Shown: in pieces, positions 32,653 to 41,642 of the stretch
Numbering within the stretch: the first letter of the stretch is position 1
Layout of the letters: each line of letters opens with the position of its first letter
Origin: JBGPTK01 sp963797765
GTDB lineage: Bacteria; Acidobacteriota; Terriglobia; Acidiferrales; UBA7541
Length of the DNA: 64,000 nt
Direction: 5' to 3'
Assembly (NCBI GenBank): GCA_963797765.1
Contig: CAWCQU010000003.1
Span: 806,001-870,000 of the forward strand
Translations under genes and position numbers: made by a program
Notes under the pieces: model-generated
Told to the model about the DNA's origin: nothing
Seen by the model: the letters and a program-made list of their open reading frames with translations, nothing else
Database searches by the model: none

Positions 32653-32925
32653 ATGTCCGAAACCTCAACCCCGTTAACAACAGCCGAAGAACCAAAGCCG
32701 GCCGCCCCAAAAATAAAAGTAAAAAAGCGCACGCAGCGCGCCTGCGATGAAAAAGACGAAAAAAACAAAGTCTGCTGCGGCCATCTAAAGCGCTGGTACG
32801 ATTACCCAAAAGAAATCGAAGCATTAATCGGCAAGAAAGCGGAAATCTACCGCTGCGAATTTTGCAAGACTCTCTACAAGCCGGACCTTTCCGCCAACCC
32901 GCACAGTTACACGCTGCGGTATTAG
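32653..32925 (+). CDS. Small Lys/Cys-rich protein, possible zinc ribbon (90 aa)
   Basis: No named family is recognised. After a Pro/Ala/Lys-rich start come two cysteine groups, ACDEKDEKNKVCCGHLKRW and YRCEFCKTLYKP. They give a C-x10-CCxH ... CxxC pattern that could bind one zinc. The ATG has GGAGG 5 bases upstream. It is followed after 32 bases by the LeuA-like gene, so the two are probably cotranscribed. Such small CxxC proteins are often nucleic-acid or protein adaptors, but nothing more specific can be said. Confidence 0.68.
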   Translation: MSETSTPLTTAEEPKPAAPKIKVKKRTQRACDEKDEKNKVCCGHLKRWYDYPKEIEALIGKKAEIYRCEFCKTLYKPDLSANPHSYTLRY

Positions 32926-32957
32926 TTCCGCTTGCGGCGATTACGCCGGGAAGCCCC

Positions 32958-34208
32958 ATGAACTTTGAAGATCTGATCTACGATTGGAACACCGCCGGCG
33001 GGCGCGAAATTCCCGAAGGCGCTCGCGTGACGCTCGATGACGAAACGCTCCGCGATGGCTTGCAAAATCCCTCCGTCCACGACCCTAGCATCGCCGAAAA
33101 AATCGAAATCCTGCACCTGATGGAAGCACTCGGAATCGAGTCCGTGAACATCGGCCTCCCCGGCGCCGGCCCCCGCGCCTATGCGGATACCGAAGCCCTG
33201 GCGCATGAGATTGTGCGCGCGAAATTGAAAATCAAGCCGAATTGCGCCGCCCGAACCCACGCCCACGATATTCAGCCCATCGTCGAAATTTCGCAAAAAG
33301 TTGGAATTCCCATCGAAGCGGCCACGTTCCTGGGTTCGAGCCCCATTCGCCGTCTCGTCGAAAATTGGAATGTGGACCACCTCCAGCGCCTCACCGAAGA
33401 AGCCATTGCCATGGCCGTCCGCGAAGGTCTGCCGTCCATGTATGTGACGGAAGACACCATGCGCACCGACCCCGAAACCGTCCGGCGCTTGTATTCCACC
33501 GCGATTCGCTTCGGCTCGCGCGCCATTGTGCTGTGCGACACCGTGGGGCACGCATCGCCGCGCGGCGCATTCAATCTGGTGCGATTCGCCATCGAAGAAA
33601 TCGTAAAGCCCTCCGGAGAAAAAATCCGCGTCGATTGGCACGGCCACAATGATCGCGGCCTGGCAATCGCAAATTCCCTGGCGGCAGTAGGCGCCGGCGC
33701 GGACCAGATTCACGGCTCGGCAATTTCCCTCGGCGAACGCGTGGGCAACACTCCCATGGAATTGATGTTGGTAAATCTGCGCCTGATGGGAGTAATCGAC
33801 CGCGACCTTTCCCGTCTAAAGGAATATTCCGAAAAAGTAGCGCGCGCAACCCACACCGTGATTCCGCCGAATTATCCCGTGGTCGGCCGCGACGCGTTTC
33901 GCACCGCCACCGGCGTTCACGCCGCGGCGATCGTCAAGGCCTATCGCAAGAATGATACAATGCTCGCCGATTCCATTTATAGCGGCGTTCCCTCGCACTT
34001 GTTTGGCCTGCAGCAGATCATCGAAATCGGCCCGCTCAGCGGAAAATCCAACGTCAGCTACTGGCTCGAAAAGCGCAATATTGCCGCCAGCGAGGAATTG
34101 ATCGAGCACATTTATTCCGCGGCAAAAAAGTCGGACCGCGTTCTGAGCGATGGCGAAATTTACGACCTGATCGAATCAGCACCGGTGCGCGGTGAGGCGC
34201 CCGGCTAA
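32958..34208 (+). CDS. LeuA/HMGL-family acyltransferase (2-isopropylmalate synthase-like)
   Basis: A 416-residue DRE-TIM metallolyase. VTLDDETLRDGLQNPS near residue 28 is the DRE motif region. The metal-binding HxH is in DWHGHNDRGLAIANSLAAVGA near 233, followed by GSAISLGERVGNTPMELML. THTVIPPNYPVVGRDAFRTATG then GVHAAAIVK is the LeuA-type subdomain. It is shorter than normal LeuA and seems to lack the full allosteric leucine-binding domain. It could be isopropylmalate, citramalate or homocitrate synthase. leuD and leuC are 8 kb away. ATG 32958 is preferred, and longer frames overlap the preceding gene. Confidence 0.8.
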   Translation: MNFEDLIYDWNTAGGREIPEGARVTLDDETLRDGLQNPSVHDPSIAEKIEILHLMEALGIESVNIGLPGAGPRAYADTEALAHEIVRAKLKIKPNCAARTHAHDIQPIVEISQKVGIPIEAATFLGSSPIRRLVENWNVDHLQRLTEEAIAMAVREGLPSMYVTEDTMRTDPETVRRLYSTAIRFGSRAIVLCDTVGHASPRGAFNLVRFAIEEIVKPSGEKIRVDWHGHNDRGLAIANSLAAVGAGADQIHGSAISLGERVGNTPMELMLVNLRLMGVIDRDLSRLKEYSEKVARATHTVIPPNYPVVGRDAFRTATGVHAAAIVKAYRKNDTMLADSIYSGVPSHLFGLQQIIEIGPLSGKSNVSYWLEKRNIAASEELIEHIYSAAKKSDRVLSDGEIYDLIESAPVRGEAPG

Positions 34209-34423
34209 ATCCGTAAAGTAAAGCAATTAGGCCAATCTGAGGGGATATTGGCCACACTCCTATCATCACAAAATAAATTCGTAAGCCCGCCGGTAGGCAC
34301 ACTCCTCCCGGCGAGAGACCGCGCCCAGCGGTTTCATCCCGGCACATACCTGGAATTTCCAGCCCGGGCCAATTTCGGCTAACTCTCACCAAGAGCTGTT
34401 TACAAATTGACGCCGATAACTGC

Positions 34424-35707
34424 ATGAACCGAATGCCAACCCGCTCAAAACCAATGAAACTTTTTCTCGTCTCTTGTATGCTGCTCGCCATGTCGGCCTT
34501 GCTCGCGCGAACCGCGGACAATCCGGTGGATCAACTCGCTCGAGACGCAACCGTCAAGCGCGCCCTCGACTGGATCTCCACCAATCAGGATTGGATCACC
34601 TCCCAGCAAATCCTGTTAAGCGAAATCCCCGCGCCCGAATTCGCCGAAGGGCCCCGCGCCGCCGCTCTCAAAAAACTCCTCGATTCACTTGGTTACAAAG
34701 CGCGCGTGGACGCGATGGGAAACGTAATCGCCGAGCGCCCCGGCGCCGATCCTAAAAATGTTGTCCTGGTGGCTGCGCATATTGACACCGTTTTCCCGGT
34801 TGGCACCGATGTAAGTGTGAAGCGAAAAGGCACGCGCCTCGAAGGCCCGGGTATCTCGGACAACGGGGCGGGAATCGCCGCGCTGGTCGGATTAGCCCGC
34901 GCGATGAACGAAGGAAAGATTCGCACCAACATGACCTTGGTATTAGCCGGCGACGTCGGCGAAGAGGGCGAAGGCAATCTGCGAGGAATTCGCCAACTGG
35001 TGGAATCCTATGGTAGCCGCCTGCGCGCCGTGATCGCCATTGACGGCGCCTCGGTCGAGCACATCACCATGGAGGCGCTGGCTTCACGCCGCGTGGAAGT
35101 CACCGTCACAGGCCCCGGCGGCCACAGTTGGTCGGATTTCGGATTGCCCAATCCCATTGCAGCGCTGGCCCGCGCCATTGTGAAATTCTCCACCACCCGC
35201 GTGCCAAAAGATCCGCGCACCACCTTCAACGTGGGCATGATCGAAGGCGGCACCTCGGTGAATGCGATTCCGTTCAGCGCAAAGATGAAAGTCGACATGC
35301 GTTCGGAAAACGAAAAGGAACTTGACCGCGTGGAACAGGCTTTGCGCGACGCCGTCCAGAAGGGAATTGACGACGAAATCGCCGCCACCCGTTCCGATGA
35401 AGGGGCGCTCGATTCCAAATTCAAAAGTCTGGGCGTGCGCCCGGGCGGCGAAATCGCCGCCGACGCTCCGCTGCTCGACGCGATTCGCAATGTCGATCGC
35501 TACCTCGGAAACCGTTCGCGGCCCGAGCGTTCCTCCACCGATGCCAATATCCCGCTCTCCATGGGAATACCGGCGATCGCATTAGGTGGCGGCGGCCGCG
35601 GCGGCGGCTCGCACTCCCTAAGCGAGTGGTACGACTCGACCGACCGCGACATCGGCGTAAAGCGCGTCCTTCTCACCGCGCTATCAGTAGCAGGCGTGCA
35701 ACCTTAA
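34424..35707 (+). CDS. Secreted M20-family metallopeptidase
   Basis: A zinc-dependent M20-type exopeptidase, probably exported. The N-terminal MKLFLVSCMLLAMSALLARTA is a signal-peptide-like segment (ATG at 34424, 34433 or 34454 would all keep it). Metal-ligand motifs appear in order: VAAHIDTVFP, SDNGAGIAALVG, GDVGEEGEGNL, and near the end TDANIPLSMG and GGSHSLSEWY. A lid/dimerisation domain starts at VTVTGPGGHSWSDFG. Length 427. Substrate may be di- or tripeptides. It is followed by the secreted amidohydrolase gene about 200 bases downstream on the same strand. Confidence 0.88.
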   Translation: MNRMPTRSKPMKLFLVSCMLLAMSALLARTADNPVDQLARDATVKRALDWISTNQDWITSQQILLSEIPAPEFAEGPRAAALKKLLDSLGYKARVDAMGNVIAERPGADPKNVVLVAAHIDTVFPVGTDVSVKRKGTRLEGPGISDNGAGIAALVGLARAMNEGKIRTNMTLVLAGDVGEEGEGNLRGIRQLVESYGSRLRAVIAIDGASVEHITMEALASRRVEVTVTGPGGHSWSDFGLPNPIAALARAIVKFSTTRVPKDPRTTFNVGMIEGGTSVNAIPFSAKMKVDMRSENEKELDRVEQALRDAVQKGIDDEIAATRSDEGALDSKFKSLGVRPGGEIAADAPLLDAIRNVDRYLGNRSRPERSSTDANIPLSMGIPAIALGGGGRGGGSHSLSEWYDSTDRDIGVKRVLLTALSVAGVQP

Positions 35708-35798
35708 TCGTCTGCGGGTGCCCATCCTTCCCGGCTTCATCGGGAAGAGTGGGGATTCTTAGGGTTTTTTATTGTCAGGCACGAGGACGATTTGAATT

Positions 35799-35832
35799 GG
35801 TCATTCCGAGCGAAGCGAGGAATCCCGAACAA
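35799..35832 (+). repeat. Dispersed TCATTCCGAG-type repeat, family D copy 2
   Basis: TCATTCCGAGCGAAGCGAGG then AATCCCGAACAAATC between the peptidase and amidohydrolase genes. GCGAAGCG is palindrome-like. Confidence 0.75.
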
Positions 35833-35910
35833 ATCTCAAATGCTTGACTACAAGAAAATTTATTCTGGCGAAAGTTTTGTACTCTTGAGCCGTCTCTTAA
35901 AGAGGAACAT

Positions 35911-37704
35911 ATGAAATTGTGTTTGCAATTGCTGGCTGCCGCGGGAATTTTGGCGGGTCTTGTAGCAATTTCTTTTGGTGCGCGCGAAGCCTCTGCCCAA
36001 TCCCAACAACCAGTCTTCCCCTCCGCCGGCGATCCGCACGAAAAAACAAAACCCGGTGGCGCGGCGGAGGAGCACACCGCCGACCTGATCCTGAAAAATG
36101 GCAATATCTACACTGGCAATCCGGACCAGCCTCGCGTTCAGGCGCTCGCCATCAGTGGCGAATGGATCGTCGCGGCTGGCTCCAATTACGACATGCTGCA
36201 CTGGACCGGTCCCGACACTCGCGTGATCGATTTGAACGGCCAGTTTGCCATGCCCGGTTTCAATGACGCCCACGCGCACCTCGCCGCTGGCGGCCAGGGC
36301 AAGCTTGAAGTGAACCTCGAAGGTTCCACCTCGCTCGCCGATTTCCAGCAGCGCATTCGCGATCACTTGAAGGACTACGCACCCGGCCAGTGGATCACCG
36401 GCCGCGGCTGGGATCACACCCTGTGGCCCGAAAAGAAATTTCCCACCCGCGACGATCTCGATGCGGTCTCCAAGGATTTTCCCATGATTTTCAGCCGCAT
36501 TGATGGCCACGTCGCCGTGGCGAATTCGGCCGCGCTTAAATCCGCGGGCATCACCAAAAAATCCGTGGATCCGCAGGGAGGCCACATCGAGCGCGACGCA
36601 AGAACCGGCGAGCCCACCGGCATGCTCGAAGAAGACGCGGCCATGGCCCTGGTATGGAGCAAAATCCCGCCGGTCAGCCCGGAGCAGCGCCGCAGGGCCA
36701 TCGAATTGGCCCTCGCGGAGGCAGCGCGCTTCGGCGTCACGTCCATTCAAGACAATTCAGTTTCGGAGGGTCCCGAGACCGGAAACATGGGCTGGGCCAA
36801 TTTCGGCGTCTATAAGCAATTGCAGACCGAAGGCGCGCTCACCGCGCGCATCACTGAATGGCTTCCCTTCGGCGCGCCGCTCGATCAGCTCGAAAAATGG
36901 CGCGCCTCCGCGGGAGACCGCGACCTGTGGGTGAACACCGGCACGTTAAAAGCATTGTTCGACGGTTCGCTCGGCTCGCGCACCGCCGCCATGCTTGCTC
37001 CTTATTCCGACGATCCCTCCACTTCCGGAATTCTGCGCCTCGACCCGGCAAAAACAAAACAGATGGCCATCGAGCGCGATAAAGCCGGATTTCAAATCGC
37101 ATTTCACGCTATCGGCGATCGCGCCAATCGCGCGGCGCTGGAAGTTTTTGCCGCGTTTCAAAAAGCCAACGGCACGCGCGACCGCCGCGACCGCATCGAA
37201 CACGCCCAAGTGGTTGCTCCGCTCGATTTCGATAAATTCCGCCAGCTCGGCGTGATTGCCTCGATGCAGCCCAGCCACGAAACCACCGACATGCGCTGGG
37301 CCGAAGAGCGAATCGGCCCCGATCGCGCCCGCGGCGCCTACGCTTGGCACTCCATGCTGCAAAATAAAGTCCCTCTCGCCTTCGGAACCGATTATCCGGT
37401 GGAAACGATCAACCCGATGCGCGGCCTGTATGCCTGCGTTACCCGCGAACTGCCCGAAGGCGGCCCCAAGGGCGGCTGGCAGCCCCAGGAAAAAATCTCC
37501 ATCGAAGATTGCATTGCAGCCTACACGCAAGGCTCAGCCTACGCCGAATTTCAAGAAGACCGCAAAGGCCAAATCATCAACGGCAAGCTGGCCGACATCG
37601 TAGTGTTGTCAAGCGACGTAACCAAAGCCGCCCCGCAAGAAATCTTGGCGACGCAAGCAACAATCACCATAGTAGGCGGCCGGGTAGTCTACGAAAAAAA
37701 GTAA
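35911..37704 (+). CDS. Secreted amidohydrolase (YtcJ-like)
   Basis: A 597-residue amidohydrolase-superfamily enzyme with a signal peptide (LCLQLLAAAGILAGLVAISFG, cleavage near ASAQ). The metal site opens with FAMPGFNDAHAHLAAGG. The YtcJ/AepA-like middle GRGWDHTLW, DGHVAVANSAAL and DGSLGSRTAAML follow, then AFHAIGDRANRAALEVF, RIEHAQ and FGTDYPVE complete the barrel. Such enzymes hydrolyse amide-like bonds of unknown natural substrates. GAGGA precedes the ATG. It is preceded by the M20 peptidase, so the pair may form a periplasmic peptide/amide degradation module. Confidence 0.9.
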   Translation: MKLCLQLLAAAGILAGLVAISFGAREASAQSQQPVFPSAGDPHEKTKPGGAAEEHTADLILKNGNIYTGNPDQPRVQALAISGEWIVAAGSNYDMLHWTGPDTRVIDLNGQFAMPGFNDAHAHLAAGGQGKLEVNLEGSTSLADFQQRIRDHLKDYAPGQWITGRGWDHTLWPEKKFPTRDDLDAVSKDFPMIFSRIDGHVAVANSAALKSAGITKKSVDPQGGHIERDARTGEPTGMLEEDAAMALVWSKIPPVSPEQRRRAIELALAEAARFGVTSIQDNSVSEGPETGNMGWANFGVYKQLQTEGALTARITEWLPFGAPLDQLEKWRASAGDRDLWVNTGTLKALFDGSLGSRTAAMLAPYSDDPSTSGILRLDPAKTKQMAIERDKAGFQIAFHAIGDRANRAALEVFAAFQKANGTRDRRDRIEHAQVVAPLDFDKFRQLGVIASMQPSHETTDMRWAEERIGPDRARGAYAWHSMLQNKVPLAFGTDYPVETINPMRGLYACVTRELPEGGPKGGWQPQEKISIEDCIAAYTQGSAYAEFQEDRKGQIINGKLADIVVLSSDVTKAAPQEILATQATITIVGGRVVYEKK

Positions 37705-37773
37705 TTGATCAGAGGTGACGCCGCTTTGTCCGTCATCCCGAACGATCGAAGACCCGCCTCATGAAAGCTTTTT

Positions 37774-37792
37774 AGGGGGTCGGAGCTTCAGA
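37774..37792 (+). repeat. Dispersed repeat, family B copy 2 (truncated)
   Basis: AGGGGGTCGGAGCTTCAGAG matches the left end of family B and then stops. Confidence 0.6.
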
Positions 37793-37920
37793 GCCTGTGT
37801 GGCAACGCCGAATAGGGGTGGTGGTGTAGCGCCACCCTTCAGGGTGGCATCTTTGGTGCCGATGACTATTCATGCGACGCATGTGAGCAACGCAACTATT
37901 TTCGAAGCCCCGCTTTATCG

Positions 37921-37953
37921 GTCATCCCGAACGAAGTGAGGGATCCCGAGCAA
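37921..37953 (+). repeat. Dispersed repeat, family D copy 4
   Basis: GTCATCCCGAACGAAGTGAG then GGATCCCGAGCAA. Confidence 0.7.
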
Positions 37954-37974
37954 GCGTAACCACTCTCGAACTAC

Positions 37975-40260
37975 TTATTTCTGTCCTTCCACTTCCAAAG
38001 TAATAATCTCGCCTGCATAAGTTTTCCCCGAAACAATCGAATACTGAATCTTCGCCGTCAATCCATTCAATTGCGTGCAAGGATTGAAATTATCCGGCGC
38101 AGTCCAATTCAAGGAATAAAACTCGATATCCCGGTAATTCCGCGAATGCAGAACGATCGGCGCCGGCAAAGTTTGTAGGGGCGCTGCCTGTTCTCGTCGG
38201 GGCGTGGTTTGGTCTCGTAGGGGCGCTGCTTGCTGCGCCCGCTGCCCAGATGAAGAACTAATGGTCATGTCCAATTCATCCTCATCACACGAAACGGCCG
38301 ATATTTTTCCCGTCACAATCGCCTTCACAGCCACAGGCGCCGCGCCACCTTCCGCCGCCCGCGAACGAATGTGCCGGTCCGCCCCCGAATTCTCCGTGCT
38401 GACTTCCAATTTCTTCTGTAGCTCGATCCCCAAAATCTCTCCGCGATACATCACGTTCCCTCTCACCGTGTAACGAACCACTGCCAACCATCCCTCAAGT
38501 TGCTCGCACGGTTTGAAGTCATCGCCGCGCACCGCTCCCGGCAAATCGATTTTGATTTTAGAGAAATCAGCCGCGTGCAGTTGCACGGTAAGTTGGTCGT
38601 CTTCCAATGTAAGATTGATCGCCCTTCCTTCGCACCGCACCGATTTGATTTGGCCGTGGGAAGTGGCCTTCAACGGAGAAGTCCCGTAAGGCGGCACATT
38701 ATCCCCGGCAACGGAATCATCGTCGTCCGCCGCTCCCGGATCGGATTTCGCTGCCTCGGCCCGCTCGCGTTTGATTTTTTCCAACTCCTCGAATTTCTGC
38801 GCCAATCCATAAAACGATTCCAACTCTGCGCGTTCTCCGGGCTGGTGCGCAAAAACCTGCCCTTGCCTCGCCACGGCAACCGCCTCAGCAGTTTTCCCCA
38901 TCTGCAGCAGAATTCGCGCCATGGTCAGCACGTAATGCAATTCACCGGGCCGCAGTTGCTGCGCCTTCTTGGCCAGTTGAAACGCCTCCGGCAAATCATG
39001 ATTTCCATTAGCTTTTGCGCGCGCCAGTGCTTCGTAAGAGGGTGCGAAATCGGGATTCAGTTCAATCGACCGCCGGAACTCGTATTCCAGTTCCGGGCTC
39101 GCGGTGCCCACGGTGGGCCACGGGGATAGAATCGCGAAATAAAAATGCGTCATAAAATCATTTGGGTCGAGCGCGATCGCTGCGGCAAACGATTGCCGCG
39201 CCAGGTCGCGTTCGTTCTGGGTCAGGTAATAAAATCCCATCGCTTCATGAGCGAGCGGCAGTTTGGGATCGAGCGCCAGCGCCTGATCCAGAAACGGCTT
39301 CGCTTCCTGCGGCCGGTTTCTGCAAACGAACGAATCGCCGATGCGGGCGGTCGCTTCCGCCGGGGAAAGCACGCGGGAAGGGAATTCATTGCCGTTCACC
39401 TGTGCCGGCGCGGGATACTTCACGTAATTAAAACTGTGCCGGTTAATGTAATCGTTAAATTGTTTTTGAAATTGCTTCACGTCTCCAAATGCCGCCAGTT
39501 CCGCCTGATCCATCGGCTCGCCGTGGTCCAGATGGCTCAAGAAATCGGCCAGAATCTTGCGATGCGATTGATTGTCAGCAAGCAGAAGATAGTGCGTCAG
39601 CGCCCAGGATTCGGCGTAAAAAATCGAGGTCTTGTTTTTTTCGCTGTAGTAAGGCGAGTTTTGATCCACGCGAAACAGATCATCGAGCGGCAGAATTTTC
39701 TGTTCCTGCAAAAGCTCCAACTGGCCCGGATTTGGCATTCCCAGGTTCACTTCTTTCGAATCAATAATGGTGTTTGCATAAAAATCCGCCATCCCTTCCG
39801 CCAGCCATAGCGGCATATCCGGATAATAGGGAAGCGTCAACGAATGAAAGTATTCGTGAAAAATAATTAGATAAGGATTCGGTCCGGGCACGTCCGTGCT
39901 CATCAAAATGTAATAGCGTTGTTGCCCCTCGACAAATAATCCCGCGGGATGCGACCGTTCCTTCCCCCAATAATCCGGAAGAAGCTGGCTAAGCGATTTC
40001 TCATCCTTTGCCGCCAGGATGGTAATCAGCGGACTGGGATGCGCCGCCGCAAACGGCAGCGACGAACGATAGACCGTCCGTATTTGCTCAAACCGAACGG
40101 CAACTTCGCGCGCCTTCTTTTCCCCGCCATTGCTGATCACTCGAAAATTAGGACTGCGCACCTCCACCCAAGTATCCGCATTCACCGCCGCCGCGCACAA
40201 ACACGCCGCCGCCAAAATCACCAATGCCACGCAGGCAAAAGTGCGGGGAGATTCCATCAC
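37975..40260 (-). CDS. Secreted TPR protein with HExxH metallopeptidase-like domain, carrying in-frame repeats
   Basis: A 761-residue exported protein of unknown function. A signal peptide (ACVALVILAAACLCAAAVNA) precedes a peptidase-like domain with FHEYFHSLTLPYYPDM (HExxH near residue 143) and PLWLAEGMADFYA, the arrangement of gluzincin/DUF1570-like proteins. TPR units follow (PLAHEAMGFYYLTQNERDLA, FAPSYEALARAKANG, ELHYVLTMARILLQMG). The C-terminal third holds two repeated domains starting GQIKSVRCEGRAINLTLED and GKISAVSCDEDELDMTISS. Inside the last one, RAQQAAPLR and REQAAPLQ are translated copies of the intergenic family A repeat. Confidence 0.78.
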   Translation of the reverse strand: MMESPRTFACVALVILAAACLCAAAVNADTWVEVRSPNFRVISNGGEKKAREVAVRFEQIRTVYRSSLPFAAAHPSPLITILAAKDEKSLSQLLPDYWGKERSHPAGLFVEGQQRYYILMSTDVPGPNPYLIIFHEYFHSLTLPYYPDMPLWLAEGMADFYANTIIDSKEVNLGMPNPGQLELLQEQKILPLDDLFRVDQNSPYYSEKNKTSIFYAESWALTHYLLLADNQSHRKILADFLSHLDHGEPMDQAELAAFGDVKQFQKQFNDYINRHSFNYVKYPAPAQVNGNEFPSRVLSPAEATARIGDSFVCRNRPQEAKPFLDQALALDPKLPLAHEAMGFYYLTQNERDLARQSFAAAIALDPNDFMTHFYFAILSPWPTVGTASPELEYEFRRSIELNPDFAPSYEALARAKANGNHDLPEAFQLAKKAQQLRPGELHYVLTMARILLQMGKTAEAVAVARQGQVFAHQPGERAELESFYGLAQKFEELEKIKRERAEAAKSDPGAADDDDSVAGDNVPPYGTSPLKATSHGQIKSVRCEGRAINLTLEDDQLTVQLHAADFSKIKIDLPGAVRGDDFKPCEQLEGWLAVVRYTVRGNVMYRGEILGIELQKKLEVSTENSGADRHIRSRAAEGGAAPVAVKAIVTGKISAVSCDEDELDMTISSSSGQRAQQAAPLRDQTTPRREQAAPLQTLPAPIVLHSRNYRDIEFYSLNWTAPDNFNPCTQLNGLTAKIQYSIVSGKTYAGEIITLEVEGQK
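38174..38190 (+). repeat. Family A repeat, partial copy inside a coding region
   Basis: TGTAGGGGCGCTGCCTG lies within the TPR/HExxH gene and encodes REQAAPLQ on the minus strand. Confidence 0.7.
38216..38242 (+). repeat. Family A repeat, full copy inside a coding region
   Basis: A full-length match to copy 1, within the same gene. It encodes RAQQAAPLR on the minus strand without breaking the frame. Confidence 0.85.
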
Positions 40261-40310
40261 AGGATTATACTCTCAGCAACTGAGGCCGTGTGTTCGCGGC
40301 GAGCGATTTT

Positions 40311-40338
40311 CGTAGGGGCGCTGCTTGCTGCGCCCGCT
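40311..40338 (+). repeat. Dispersed hairpin repeat, family A copy 6
   Basis: Full match, in the short divergent gap just before the DMT-family gene start. Confidence 0.8.
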
Positions 40339-40365
40339 CTTTCTTGAGTTAATGGATTCGAATTC

Positions 40366-41284
40366 ATGAGCGATCGAATCAAAGCCGATCTGGCCCTGGC
40401 ATTCTGCACGCTGATCTGGGGCGCAACCTTCGTCGTCGTGAAGGACGCGCTCGCCGACGCTTCCATTTTCGCGTTCATGGCCTCGCGCTTCGTGCTCGCC
40501 GCCCTGTTGATGGGAATCATGTCCTGGCGCGTGTTGCGAAATCTGGACCGCGCAACATTCTGGGCGGGAATTCAGATTGGCTTCGCCATGTTTGCCGGAT
40601 ACGTATTCCAAACTGTCGGACTGAAATTCACCACGCCTTCGAAAGCCGCATTTATCACCGGATTCAGCGTGGTGCTGGTTCCCGTGATGCTGGGAATGTT
40701 CGGGACGCGCCGCGTGAATTCATGGGTTTGGGCCGGAGCACTCGCTGCGCTGGGTGGTCTTTATTTTCTGACGGTTCCTGCCGCAGGATTCGCGCGCCTG
40801 AACAAAGGCGACGTGATCGCCATGGGATGCGCGGTGATGTTCGCAGATCCACATTATTCTGGTGGGCAATTACAGCCGGAAACATTCCGTCGCGGCGCTG
40901 AGTTTTCTGCAAGTGGCCGCCACGGCGATTCTAAATTTATTGGCGATTCCCTTTTTGGCCGCAACGAAGTGGGAATTGCCGCGCATTTCCTGGACGGGAA
41001 ATTTTGTGTGGGCCGTGCTGATCACCGCGATCGGCGCGACGGTCATCGGGTTCACTTTGCAAGTCTGGGCGCAACAGCACACCACTCCATCGCACACCGC
41101 AATTTTGCTCAGTCTCGAGCCGGTGTTTGCAGGTTTGACGTCTTTCTTCGTTTCGCATGAACGCCTCGGAGTGCGCGCGCTGGTTGGCGCGGCGCTAGTC
41201 TTCGCCGGAATCTTGCTCTCCGAACTTTTGGGTCCCACACAGGCCGCCGCCGATTCCCCCGGTCCGGTTACCGAAAGAATGTAG
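40366..41284 (+). CDS. EamA/DMT-family transporter (frameshifted)
   Basis: A ten-span drug/metabolite-transporter-type permease. The first frame gives ADLALAFCTLIWGATFVVVK, the family opening, through GDVIAMGCAVMFA. The second frame, one base on, continues HIILVGNYSRKHSVAALSF through GVRALVGAALVFAGILLSELL. The break is within GCAGATCC at about 40843-40850, where one extra base is present. Joined, the protein would be about 305 residues, the normal length. It could be a real pseudogene, but similar single-base breaks occur in essential genes further right, so sequence error is likely. Substrate unknown. Confidence 0.78.
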
Positions 41285-41642
41285 GGGCCGGCTTCAGTCT
41301 ATCCTCAGCCTCGAAGGGCCGTGCGCTTTCTGCACCCCGATGTTTTTCATCGGGGCGCCCTCCTACTTAGAGTCTTTTGTCACCTGTGTGAAGTAAAAGT
41401 GGGAAACCGCTTGGGAGCAATTTTTCTCTTTTGCCACCAGCCGTGCAGCGTTTTGGCCCGCTCAGGCCACTCATGGACAGGTGCCATGGGAGGGCAAACT
41501 CCAAGCCAGCCAGGGGTCGAAAATTCGCAAAAGCTCGGTAATACGTATGGCGATTTGCTGGATCGCGTGTGGCATTTTGACGGGTTGCGTATCGGCCATA
41601 TAAGGTGCGTTCGCCTACACGCTTTTCTAGAAAAAAGTTCGG
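41285..41642. other. Intergenic region with hairpin
   Basis: Holds a GTAGGGGCCGGCTTCAG element right at the transporter stop (similar, inverted, at 51427-51451) and a CCCCGATG-TTTTT-CATCGGGG hairpin at about 41335-41355. The remainder shows no coding signature. Confidence 0.5.
41335..41355. repeat. Stem-loop, 8-bp perfect stem with T5 loop
   Basis: CCCCGATG and CATCGGGG flank TTTTT. No U-run follows, so it is not a typical terminator. Confidence 0.55.

Larger units (their letters stand above)
37705..37974. other. Intergenic region packed with repeat fragments
   Basis: Contains a degenerate family D copy (37729-37757), a truncated family B copy (37774-37792), a GCCACCCTTCAGGGTGGC hairpin (about 37831-37848) and a good family D copy (37921-37953). 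Convergent genes flank it. No gene is supported. Confidence 0.55.

Noticed and set aside
2892..40338. Possible CRISPR array from repeated 25-30 base units
   Set aside because: Copies are kilobases apart, in both orientations, without regular spacers or cas genes. They are dispersed hairpin repeats.
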